NCBI GenBank assembly: GCA_039619475.1
Contig: CM077115.1
Span: 490,317,352 to 490,381,351 of the forward strand
Reading direction: 5' to 3'
Source: Icerya purchasi
Taxonomy: Eukaryota; Arthropoda; Insecta; Hemiptera; Monophlebidae
DNA length: 64,000 nt
A program made the position numbers and the translations under genes. Below are positions 24,009 through 34,842 of the stretch, piece by piece (positions within the stretch are counted from its first letter, which is position 1; each line of letters begins with the position of its first letter). Under the pieces are notes generated by a model. It searched no databases. It saw nothing but the letters and a program-made list of their open reading frames with translations, and had not been told where the DNA came from.

Positions 24009-24184
24009 GCGACCAGGCGTTTTGAAAAAGCGGGCTGGCAGTTCTTCAGGACAACACTGGGTCTGGTGAAAAAGATGAGACCGAATGCGAAATGGGGTTA
24101 CTACGGTTTCCCGTTATGTTTCAATTATACGCCTCGTAATAATAACCCTTCGTGTTCGGCCAGTGTCAAAGAAAATAACGAAAG
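24009..24184 (+). CDS. Hyaluronidase (GH56), exon C
   Basis: A 176-bp exon in phase 0 with exon B. It encodes TRRFEKAGWQFFRTTLGLVK, then MRPNAKWGYYGFPLCFNYTP and SCSASVKENNE. These are the family's RFE..., RP.a.WGyY.fP.C.N and C.A blocks. The two Cys residues are those expected to form the second conserved disulfide. NYT is a glycosylation site. The exon ends two bases into an Arg codon; the donor after AAAG is GTATCA at 24185. That is weaker than the other donors, but the phase matches the next exon exactly. Confidence 0.92.
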
Positions 24185-24715
24185 GTATCAACGATTATTC
24201 GCATTTTAATTTATTTACGAATATAACTTTTGTTTGCAAATAATTTTTAATTGATCAGTAATTTTTTGGCGAGCCCGCACGATTGCTTCGAAAGCGGTTC
24301 TTGACTTTACGAGTGTCAAACTATTTCACAAGAGAACTGTTAAAATTTATATAAATTAATTTTGCGTTACTGCAATTTCGATTTTACAAAGCGTGTTTTA
24401 AAATACTTTTAACAATTACGACTTAAACGTTTGAAACTTTTAAAATTATTTACCATCGTAAATAATTTGCGGACAACTGCGTTCAAAAAATGAAATATAT
24501 TTTCGGTAACAAATATGTTTCATTTTTTGAACACGGTTGTCCGCACATTATTTATAATAATCAATACTTCGGTTATAATTTTGATAATTTTACGACAAAT
24601 CGGTTTAAAACTGACAACAAAATTCAAATAGCTCCGCAAAAAGTTCTATTTCAAATACGTATTATACTGAATAATTTACGGTTAAACTGCAAAGAGTTTT
24701 ACTGTTTCTTATTAC
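24185..24715. other. Hyaluronidase intron 3, first part
   Basis: No feature recognised; the 83-codon frame at 24490-24741 is AT-driven. Confidence 0.45.
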
Positions 24716-25735
24716 TTTTTTTTTTTTTTTTTTTTCTCTAATAACTGTGTCAACGAGGATATTGGCCGAGAAATAGGAAGAAGGAGAAAATAACGTAATA
24801 TATTTTTAAACGTTTGAGAGTAGAGCGTAAAAATAATTCAAAGGCAGGAATAACAGAAGCAGAAGGGGATGAGAGAATGTGTAAGTATAAGGAGTAGGAA
24901 TACCTAGTTTTAGTAGAAAAGTGTAGAAGGACGATCGTCCATGAGGAAAGGCCGGACATTCAAATAAAACATGATATCAAAGTCACAAGGATAGTATTTA
25001 GAAGGGGGATAAAAAGGACAAAATGGAGTAGAAATATAAGAAAACCGTGAAAATTATGCGGGAAGGATGATTAAAGCGAAAGCGACAAATAGCAGAGATT
25101 GTAAAGCGTTTAAGAGAGGGCAATCATCAAGAAAACCATAGATGAAGTTGAAGAGATGGCTGAATAGAGAGATAAAAGGAGACAGGATTAGAAAATGAAG
25201 AAGAATAAGAGTTGAACCGTAGTTTGGAATAAGTCGTTTAAGAAAAGAAGAACAATATTATGAGCAGAAAAGGTGTCTAAAAATCTTCCACAGAAAACGG
25301 AAGAACGAGCTAATGAATATCCACATCGATCTAGTGAAAGAGGAAATTATCATGAATGAAGGGACGTATGAGAAGTATTACATAATCGGAAGAGAGAGCA
25401 GGAAAGGGAGATGTATTAGAAGCTAAATATTTCGTCTCCTGTTTGTCGAAAAAGTAGATTAAAAGAGGGAAAAAAATACAGCTAAGAAGAATAAAATAAG
25501 CTGAAAACGAAGTGATAAAAATTATTGATTGGTAGTGGTGACTCGTAGTTATATTCACGATCGAATCATCCCGACAAGAAGAAAACAAACGCTAATCGAA
25601 GGAAGAAATACCGATTGAGAGATCAAAATGAGAGTACGAACTGTTGGAATTCTTGACGGAACGGGAAATGTTAATAAAAAGCACGTGATATAAGAATCGC
25701 AAGAAGAAGTTGCGCAGAAATTTTCCTTTTTTTCT
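24716..25735 (-). pseudogene. RNase-H-type (I-group) LINE relic, copy 1, in intron 3
   Basis: The T-run at 24717-24736 is the poly(A) tail on the - strand. Upstream of it the - strand reads LFECPAFPHGRSSFYTFLLK, then GIPTPYTYTF, aligning well with the better preserved copy at 45941-46660 (LFECPFISSERATLYSNLLR, GLPTPYSVTP). This is the C-terminal zinc-binding end that follows RNase H in I-like LINEs. Further upstream pieces are frameshifted. It fills most of intron 3 and is antisense to the gene. Confidence 0.65.
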
Positions 25736-25790
25736 CTTTCGTTTAATATAATTCTATTTAAAAATAATTCGTCGTAAAATAATTCCTTAG

Positions 25791-25995
25791 GATTAAGTGG
25801 CTCTTTCAAGACAGTACGGCGATATATCCGTCACTATATTATAAAAACAACGATATGACGGAAGAAAGTCGGATACTATTTATGGACGGAAGAATGTCCG
25901 AAGCTATGAGAGTATCTCGGATGTCAGCTAATCCTACGCCCGTCTACCCGTACATCTGGCTGAAATATTACGATACTAAAGAACTAGTCAGCAAG
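25791..25995 (+). CDS. Hyaluronidase (GH56), exon D
   Basis: A 205-bp exon. Its first base completes the Arg codon from exon C. It encodes IKWLFQDSTAIYPSLYYKNN, then SRILFMDGRMSEAMRVSRMS and PVYPYIWLKYYDTKELVSK, the family's WLf..s.a..PS.Y, gR..EA.R and P.Y.Y.w.kY blocks. The acceptor is AATTCCTTAG (25781-25790) and the donor AAG|GTAAAT is at 25996. It ends in phase 0 and is fully open. Confidence 0.93.
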
Positions 25996-26299
25996 GTAAA
26001 TCATAAGTTTTCTTTCCTCTTTTTCGAAATGATAAAACTTTTAGCGTACTATCGTAACTTAATTCGACTATCAAACTTTAGCAAGGCACTAGTATTTAGT
26101 ATAAAATTCTCAATTATAAAAAAAACAAAAAAAAAAAGTTAAAAAAGTATTTTTAAAATAACCATTTTTTAATAATCGTTTTTTCCCATATCCGATTATT
26201 GCAATTTTAAGTATTTGAATAACTAATTAAAATAAAAACATAATTTCACCTTATGTCAAATAATTTCAAAGAGAAAATCACACACTCGAGACGATCTAA
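25996..26299. other. Start of hyaluronidase intron 4
   Basis: The donor is followed by AT-rich DNA without recognisable content. Intron 4 runs to 39154 (13.2 kb) and is largely made of transposable elements. Confidence 0.55.
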
Positions 26300-27972
26300 G
26301 AGATTTACATTTAGTAAGAAATTATGTGGAAAAAAAAACAATTTACTCTATGAAAATCAACACGGTTTTAGAGAAAAAAAGGATCTACGATAACATTACT
26401 AAAATTGATTGTAAATAAGATAAATATGGAACTGTCGATGGGAAACCAATTTCTAATTACAATTATTGACCCCGGTTTAAAGCGTTTGACTTAGTTGATC
26501 CCGTAAATTACTGATTAAGAACTTGGAAAATCAACTAAAGCGGTTTAAGAATTACATAAAAAATAGGAAATTTATAGTAGAAATCGCAGGGAATAAAAGG
26601 AATGACAAAACAATTCATTACGGAGTAGGTCAGGGCACTGTATTGGCCCCTATTCTCTTCTTAATTTACACTAACTCGTTACATAAGCATATTAAAAATC
26701 CAAAGGTGTTTGCCGATAATATTGCCTTATTAATAGAGCGTAAAAATTTACAGATGGCCGAAAGATTATTACAAGAGGATATAGATCATTTTAGTAAATA
26801 TGATAGGAGGTTATGTATAAATATAAATAAATCTAAATTACTGCATATTCGGAACAGTACTAAACATATGATCCGCGAATTACCCCCTATAATAATGATT
26901 GCATACACGAACTTCATACAAATAACAATACTCATTTGTGTTGTTGTCCACCGTTAGAGACGGTACAAAATTTTAAATATCTAGGTATACACATATATCG
27001 ATAAATCCTTGAACGCGGAAAAAAAAACATTCAAAGTTTAAATTTAAAAATAAGACAGTCAATTCCAGCTTTATATAAAATAAAACAGGTTCTAGCATAT
27101 CGTGAATTATGTATATACTGTATAATTAAATGATAATTTCTAGAAAATTTTATATGGAATTCAAATATGTAGTGAGGCTAAGAAAACGGAAATAAATAAG
27201 ATAAGTAAAATGCGGAAAATCTGCTTGAAACTTATACTATATCCTACTGGAAGCAAAACGATTCCGAATCAATTATGTGTGAAAAGAAAACAACGAAATG
27301 TCCCTTAAAAGATGTACTACTTCTATTATAGATTATTAAAATTTAAAGTCAATAGTATAAAATTACCATCTAGGCAAAAAATTCGATTAACAAGAAACCA
27401 AAATGATATATATTACATCTATCCTCGGGGCGTAAATCAACGAATAGATAACACTGATGATTTTCAGTTGTAATTAAACTAATTAGTAAAATACTCCATC
27501 ATATATCAAAGGAAAGAAAACTTAATGTGTGGAAAAAGGAAGTAGGGAAATGACTGAAATAATGGTGTAAAGAATAAAACCCAAGATACGTTTCGAATCA
27601 TTCTATTTTATAGTTTGTTTGTTTTTTTTTTTTTTATTGTTCTCTTTTTATTTATTTATTCTCGTCCTTTCTTGTTTCCTTCCCCTGTCATTTATCTTTA
27701 AAATAAGATCAGGTTTTTCGATTTGAAGATATTTAGCTGCCCGCATGTATCGGTGTGCAGATGAGTATTTACGGTGTGTGTACGTATTTGTATGTGTATA
27801 CTGTGTTATAATTTAGATAACCCTAAGTGACTAATATTATGATGTACAGGATAAGCAAGAATAGTTGTAATTTTGTATTTTGAATAAACGTTAATGATAG
27901 TGTCGGGCACTCACACAACGGGCACACTTGCCCTGAGAGCCCCACAACTTATTTAAAAAAAAAAAAAAAAAG
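26300..27972 (+). pseudogene. LINE copy A, 5'-truncated, reverse transcriptase and 3' end
   Basis: The reverse transcriptase pieces run in order. First comes YENQHGF-like sequence near 26350-26370. The open frame 26523-26957 follows, with motif B YGVGQGTVLAPILFLIYTNS, an active-site box that reads FADN instead of FADD and lacks two residues before it, then LLQEDIDHFSKYDRRLCINI. The C-terminal part is frameshifted but ends near 27570 with WKKEVGKWLKQWCKE-like sequence and TAA. The 3' UTR carries GTCGGGCACTCACACAACGG and an A-tail at 27956-27972. The mutated active site and many stops make it dead. It is the inverted partner of copy B at 30572-33005. Confidence 0.85.
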
Positions 27973-29755
27973 TACCGATTAAAAATACTGATTTATTTAT
28001 TTTTTTTTAAATTCACCAATTCAGTATTATGACCTGTATTACTTAAATTCGTTACCAATACATAACTTAAAACGGAAAGTGTATTTATTGCATAATTTAT
28101 TAAAGGGACAAAATTAAAAATCAAACTAAAACCGGAAACTCAGAGTTATCGGATGTTATATTTTACTACACGCTAAAATCGATAAAGCCGTTTGAAACTG
28201 AGCGATATGGATACGAAGACCGAATTAAGCACGAACAATAACGATTTTAAATTAAAAAGTGTCAAAAACAACTTAATATGACTGAAAAACGGAGCATATT
28301 TTATAAAAACCTCTTTACATTTCTAAAGTAATGTTTTTATTTGTTTTCATGTATACCGTGCTATGTTCACTGTAGCAGCCAGAAGTACGATTAACTTCAC
28401 CTAGTACACAGTAGTAATTTAAAAGTTGAACGCGCGATTACATTAAGCTATTACGCGATAGAGGTACAAGTATTGATCACTGAAGAAAAGTTAAGAGGTC
28501 GTTTTGATCAGCAAGACCTAAATAGTTTGTTTATTGCGGTTAAAAGTTTAAGAGTAGAACGAAGATTGTTGCTTGTAGGACAAGAAAGAAGAACGTAGGA
28601 TACAGTAATCTGGATGATTGAGCACATAGGAGGATTTATTTTTCATTTATTATGAAACTGTGCATTAACTCTCGAGTAACCAGTGCGCGCTTGCGTCAGC
28701 GCTACCTGTTCTCTGCGTCCTCGAACGTAAATCAACCAATTCCCATTGAACTGACGGAACTCGGAATACCCGGCTTGCTTGTTTGTTGGTGCAATTCGAT
28801 GTAATACTCGGTACATCATTAGATGGTATCAGAAGAAATTGCACTGGTGCTGTGCGTGATGCACCTCCGGCAACCTAATTTGCTTCCTTGTTTCGACCAA
28901 AGCAGCTGTGTCTTGGTATGCAAGTTACATAGACTTCCAGTCTCGTTCTTGTATTAAGGAAATAATAATTTCGACTATAGAATGTTTGGTTTTCGATTTA
29001 CTACTCAGCTGATCAGTGGAACATAGAGAAAATTGCAACTTTTTAATGTTCGAATGAAGCCCACGAGAACGGTTCACGCAATAGCAAAGAGTTCACACAA
29101 TAAAACGGTAAAGTTGAAAATAAAGAAATCATACATGTATGCTAATGCAGCCACAACTATTATTATTAGTTAAAGAAAGTATTTTGATGTAATAAATTCA
29201 TTTACCTTAAGGAGAACGTAGGTAATTGAAATAATTCTTCCATGAGCATAACAGAATTAATATCTTGTAATCTAGGAGATCTGTCCCTAGATAAACTTTT
29301 AACATTGGAGTTATATACATATTATATACATATGTATATATATATACACACATATATACATATGTATGTACGTAGTAGCTGTAACCCGTGGCTTCACAAT
29401 GCCTTTTTAAATCTTTAATTTTTATTATTTCTTTTTATATAGATTTATTTCCTTTATTCAGTTTTCTTTTCTTCTAGGCAATTACTAATATTTGCAAAGA
29501 AATTTATCAAGCTGTTCTTTAAAATTATCAAGTATTAAATATAATTATTAATATAGACAACATCTGGAAACTGTAGTAATAACGTTTTTAGGTAATGTAC
29601 GTTTTTATGTAATTAATACTGACGATTTGCAGTCATTCAAAACTACGCCTATATTATAAAATTATTCTCCGCCGCTTTATAAATTAGTACCTTCTCCAAA
29701 ATACTTACTAGAGTGTAATCTGAGCACCGGAGGCCGCACTGCTTTCATTGCTACA
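27973..29755. other. Intron 4, no feature recognised
   Basis: Contains an (AT)n/(ACAT)n block at 29318-29370 and a moderately GC-rich patch at 28670-28930 with no recognisable coding content. Confidence 0.4.
29318..29370. repeat. (AT)n/(CATA)n microsatellite
   Basis: Alternating TA and ACATATATACATATG units. Confidence 0.8.
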
Positions 29756-29994
29756 ATCAGCTGTTTTTTATTCCTTTTTTACTATTTCACCTTCCTCATA
29801 TCATCAGCTGTTTTTTATTCCTTTTTTACTATTTAACCTTCCTCATATCATCGTGCTGTTTTTTATTCCTTTTTTACTATTTCACCTTCTTCATATCATC
29901 AGCTGTTTTTTATTCCTTTTTTACTATTTAACCTTCCTCATATCATCAGCTGTTTTTTATTCCTTTTTTACTATTTCACCTTACTCATATCATT
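29756..29994. repeat. 47-bp minisatellite, five copies
   Basis: The unit starts ATCAGCTGTTTTTTATTCCT and continues with a T-run, ACTATTTCACC and TTCCTCATATC. Copies start at about 29756, 29803, 29850 (48 bp, ATCGTGCTG variant), 29898 and 29945. Copies alternate between TATTTCACC and TATTTAACC, so the higher-order unit may be a dimer of ~94 bp. The repeat is open in one frame for 85 codons; this follows from its repetition and is not evidence of a gene. Confidence 0.9.
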
Positions 29995-30189
29995 CGCTTA
30001 TATAATAAAAATTGTCTATCCACTTACTCGTTTGCTTTCTTGGACTTTAAATATAAATAATTTTTATATCTTTCTTGTTTTTTAATGAACAAATTCATAT
30101 AAAGGCACCTCTACACTCTTTCTGAGATTCAACCGCAATCTAGCAATAAACGGTTCTCATGTTCAATTAAAAATTCCCGGTCTTTGTGT

Positions 30190-30571
30190 GATCCTACGTC
30201 TGTTACTATCTAGTGAAAGTTCAGAGTTTCACTCGACTAGAATGTACATTCAAAAGCTCAGCGATTAAAAAAATCACAAGAATGAAAATACTGGAAAGTT
30301 ACGTATGGCCAGTACTAAGATACACCTCGCAAACGTGGGAAATCACGAAAAATATAGAAAACTGGATAAACGCGTTCGAAAGGTGGTGTGTTATCGGAAA
30401 ATGGAAAGGATAAAATGGGTGGACAAGATTGTAAAAATCAGGAAGTGCTGCGTAGATTAAATTTAACGGAATTGTCATTGTTTCAGAAGATCATGACTGG
30501 GAAAACGAAATATCTAGACTACAGAAGGACCCCGGTTATTCATACTAGCTTCCAGCGGGAAAGGACGAGGG
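30190..30571 (+). pseudogene. Older LINE relic interrupted by LINE copy B
   Basis: The + strand reads IKKITRMKILESYVWPVLRY, TSQTWEITKNIENWINAFER and W, then in a shifted frame NQEVLRRLNLTELSLFQKIM and TGKTKYLDYRR. These are the post-RT blocks (K..LL..YV.PVL.Y..E.W.lt, i..FE.WC.RR, N.EVL.R) of a LINE from a family different from copy B. It stops abruptly at the poly(T) of copy B (30572), which suggests that copy B inserted into it. The rest was not recognised beyond 33005. Confidence 0.75.
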
Positions 30572-33005
30572 ATATTTTTTTTTTTTTTGTTTTTTTTATT
30601 AAAATAAGTTGTGGGTCTCACAGGGCAAATATGCCCGTTGTGTGAGTGCCCGACACTCTTATTAACGTTTATTCAAAAAATATATACAATACAAAAAATT
30701 ATAATTTATCTTAACTTATTTTATACTTATAATATTAGAACTCTAGCGTTAAGATTAAGTATAAATATATAAACGCATGCAAGTACGTAACACGCCCCGT
30801 AATACGTATCTGTACATTATCACATGCCGACAGTTCAATATTTAAAATGGGAAACCTTATCTTCTTTACCACTTAATGACTGGTAAAGACACCAGGAAAT
30901 CAAAAACAAAAACGTATAAAGAAAGGAGCATTAGAAGGTAGGGAGATTCAGAACGTAGCTTGTTATTCAATCTTTGCACCATTCCTTTAACCAAATTTCC
31001 ACCTCCTTTTTCCACACACCAATTCTTTTTTCCTCTAATATATGATTCGGGATTGTACTTATTAATTTAATTGAAACCGAATCATCCGTATTATCAATTC
31101 GCAGATTTACCCCACGAGGATAGATGTAGTATGTATTACTTTGGTTTCTTGTCAATCGAGTTTTTTGCCTAGATGGTAATTTTATATTATTGACGTTAAA
31201 TTCAAGTGGTCTGTAATAGTACATCTTGGGGGACATTTCATCGTTTCCCTTCCATACATAATTGACCCAGAGTCGTTTTGCTTCCAATGAGGGAGTATGA
31301 GTTTCAAACACCTCTTCTGTATTTTACTTATTTTATTTATTTCTGTTTTCTTAGCCTCACACAATATATTTGAATTCCGTATAAAATTCTAGACATTATA
31401 ATTGAGTTATAGTATATACGTAATGTTCGATATGATAGTACCTGCTTTATTTTATATAAAGCTGGGATTGTCTGTCTTATTTTTGAGTTTAAACTTAGAA
31501 TGTGTTTTTTCCAATTCAGGGATTTATCTCTATATATACACCTAAATATTTAAAGTCATTTACGTTTTCTAACGGTGGACAAGGACATAAATGGGTGTGT
31601 TGATATTTACATGAAGCTCATGAATGCAATTGTTACTGTGGAGGATAATTCGCGGATCGCGTATTTTATATTTAGAACTATTCCGAATGGGTAATACTTT
31701 TGATTTATTTATGTTTATACATAACTTCCTATCATGTGCCCATTTACTAAAATTATCTACATCATCTTGTAGTAATTTTTCCGCCATCTCAAAATTGTTC
31801 TGCTCGATTAACAAAGCAATATCATCAGCAAAAACATATACCTTTGCATTTTTAATATGTTTGTGTAACGAGTTGGTATAAATAAGAAAAAGAATCGGGG
31901 CCAATATGGTACCCTGACCTACTCCATAATGAATATTTTTTTCATTACTTATATTCCCTGCAATTTTGACCATGCTTTTCCTATTTCTTATATAATTCTT
32001 AAACCACTCAAGTTGATTGTTTTTAATGCCTAGATTTTCTAAATCCTTGATCAGTAATTCATGATCAACTAAATCAAACGCTTTGGATAGGTCAATAAAT
32101 GAAATTAAAAATTGGTTCCCCATCGACAGTCCCGTATTTATTCTATTTACAATTGTTCTCAATAATGTTATCGTGGATCCTTTTTTCTCTAAAACCGTGT
32201 TGGTTTTCGTAGAGTAGATTGTTTTTTTCCAGATAATTTCTTAAGTGTTTATCAATGTAGTGTTCTAAAATTTTAGTTATCACAGATGTTATTGTTATTG
32301 GACGGTAGTTTTCATACTGATTTTTCATTCCTTTTTTATATACTGGTCTAACAATACCTCTTTTAAGTCCATCAGGAGTAATAGCTTCCTTTATAGAATA
32401 GTTAACCATGTTAGTCAAAATAGGAACAAATATATTTAAGTTTTGTTTTATATCTTTAACCCTAATTTCATCCCATCCAGGTGCCTTATAAACTTTTAGA
32501 TCATTAATTATTGCTTCTATTTGGTATTTATTTGCTGGCGGAATAAAAAAGGAAGAATAAATACGATTATCAAAATTCGAATTCAGTAACTGAATGTGAC
32601 ATTCGTGTCTATGATGTTCTCCACTGAACATATAAAATAATCACTAAATTGTTCAGCAACTGATGCAGTATTTCCAAAATGTTTTATGATGAAATCATCG
32701 ATTGATGTTTTATTGTTTTTATTAACAATATTATTAATTACATTCCATACTTTTTTACAATCATTGTTTGCTTTAACTATTTGACTCCGATAATAATTCT
32801 GTTTGGCATTCCTTATTTCAGTTGTAACCATATTTCGATATTTTCTAAATAAGTTTTTATATCGAATATTGGTTCTATTCCCTTTACTAAATTTAAAGTA
32901 CTGATCTCTGATTTTCATAAAATTGATTATTTTTTGACTCATCCATTCATTTTTAGGACAGTATTTAGTCACCTTTTTACTCTGCCGAACATGCTGACTA
33001 GCGTA
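30572..33005 (-). pseudogene. LINE copy B, 5'-truncated, nearly complete reverse transcriptase
   Basis: The - strand frames at 32972-32583, 32631-32143, 32162-31569 and 31311-30967 make one interrupted protein. In order: an EN-RT linker with MTKYCPKNEWMSQKI; the RT start YKAPGWDEIRVKDIKQNLN; YENYRPITITSVITKILEHY; QHGFREKR; motif A FIDLSKAFDLVDHE (about 32070-32098); motif B YGVGQGTILAPILFLIYTNS; active site VFADDIALL (Asp pair intact, 31821-31832); a thumb with RKLCININKSK; and a C-terminus GVWKKEVEIWLKEWCKD with its stop at 30967. The 3' UTR and poly(A) (as T, 30572-30599) match copy A. The endonuclease domain is missing. At least three frame breaks make it inactive. Confidence 0.9.
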
Positions 33006-33719
33006 GAAGTTCTGGGTTGGAGCAACCTCTTTTTGTAAGAGAAGCTAATAAAATAATAATAAAGCAGGATGCTGGTTCAGGAGTAATGTTCAAATGTAAA
33101 ATTTTCGTCAGCGATGAACTTGTTAATCGCGCTACGGGGACTCTAATTACTTTCATTCGTATCTATATTTTCATGGAAAATAAACAGGGGGATATGGTGT
33201 TTTAAGTTATTCACGTTCGCGAGGTAAGATCAAAGAAGACTTCTTTTTTAACATTATTTGATAACTACTGAGTGTCAGCATTCACCGATACACCCATATG
33301 AAATCACTTATGACCGGTAACATCTCTAATAAATAAATGGCATCATTTGAGTCAACTGATCAAAAGTTATGCACGGTAATGTGATAACGTAATATTTCCA
33401 TCAGTAATGAGTTTTGCAAATGACGTCATGGAAGTTTCAAATTCGATTTCTTTATTCCATATATTCCCATGCTAATTAGCATCGATAATATTTTAAGCTT
33501 TTTGTTTGACTATATCAAAAAAAAAAAAAAAAAAAAAAAATCACTTTCAATAACATTTCAAGTGAATAAGTTTTGTTATCTCTAAATAGATCCTCTTTTT
33601 TCACATTATTTGATTACTACCGAGCATCATGGTACCACCACTGATGGATACGCACTTTCGAATAAACAAGGAACCATTAAAATTGGTCCACATCGTTAAA
33701 GATTACGCGTAAACAAAAA
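33006..33719. other. Intron 4, unassigned
   Basis: A short + frame (33017-33205) has no recognised family. A 23-A run at 33518-33540 could be the tail of an unrecognised retroposon. Confidence 0.35.
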
Positions 33720-34400
33720 CAAAAAAGCTGTACGCGAATATTCGCGAAATTAAAAACCAAAATGTTCCACAAGAGAAACTTAACCATATTCACAAAATCC
33801 GCAGTCTTCCGCGCTGTGATTATTCCATCCTGGCTAAATGGATTTGAAACATGGACACTGTACAAGCGCCATATCCGTAAGCTTGAACAATTCCAGCAGC
33901 GTCTAATTCGATACGTCCTAGAGATTAAATGGACGGACTTTATTACCAATGAAGAACTTCTTGGGCGCTTCGGTGTGGAACGAATAGAGACACTGATATT
34001 AACATCGCAATTAAAATGGATAGGTCATGTTGTGCGAATGCAAGATCACCGCTTGCCTAAGCGCGTATTCTATGGTGAACTGATGGAAGGGCGCAGGGCT
34101 CGTGGATGACGAAAGAAACGTTACAAAGACCATATCGCAACTATGCTTTGGGATGCGAATATCAACAAAGACTGGGAATTTTGCTGCGCAAAGCCGGCAG
34201 GAATGGAAAAAGGTGCTTCAGGAGGTAGTAGAAAATAACCATAAGAAACGTCACAAGAAAAAGAAAAAGGAACGAGATACTAGTCCGGATCAGCTATTCG
34301 AATGTCACCACTGCAGAAAAACGTGTACTGCTAAAATTGGACTAATCAGCCATCTACGAAAACACATCGCTGAACAAATATATGTGCATCTGGGCTACTC
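33720..34400 (+). pseudogene. LINE relic with C-terminal C2H2 zinc finger
   Basis: The frame 33762-34109 reads IIPSWLNGFETWTLYKRHIR, KLEQFQQRLIRYVLEIKWTD and RFGVERIETLILTSQLKWIG, then HVVRMQDHRLPKRV. These are the C-terminal blocks after RT (L..Y.sETW.....l..LE.FhqR.LR.IL.I.W.D...N, L.W.GHV.RM). A frameshift near 34108 separates GRRARG from RKKRYKDHIATMLWDANI. A further shift leads to FECHHCRKTCTAKIGLISHL with RKH, a C2H2 finger of the C..C...C.s..GL.SHLR.H type typical of these LINEs. It is followed by a (GAT)n stretch near 34420. Confidence 0.8.
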
Positions 34401-34842
34401 GGATCCGAGTTCCAGCTATGATGATGATGATAACCTTTTTTTTTTGTTTTTGTTTTTTGAAGTCGATAAAATATAAATAATCACATATGAAAATACTCAA
34501 AAAATTCTTGAAGAATTAGAATTTATCAGAGAGTTTACAATTCTATCAAAGAATATATTAAATTAATTTTTTATCGATACTGATTAATTAATTATTTTTA
34601 AATTAACGTATAATATTATGTTTAAACGGGACAGTTTGACGCGGTAAATTCAATTAATTACTGCTACCCGGAAAATATTCTTTTTCCTATTTCGTTTGTA
34701 CAATGAGCGAACAATAGGCGGACAAAGTAAAATATTATTCAAAAATCATCGGGTTTCTTTTACCAATGTGTATTCGAGAGTATTTGAAGACCCACGGCTA
34801 ACGAAGATTATTGCAAATGAAATTAAACATACGTCGCCTTAA

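Noticed and set aside
28670..28930. GC-richer patch considered as an extra hyaluronidase exon
   Set aside because: Exons D and E already join in phase and no GH56 block is missing between them.
29748..30005. 85-codon repetitive frame
   Set aside because: It is the minisatellite read in an open frame; the repeat length is not a multiple of three in all copies and the product is low-complexity.
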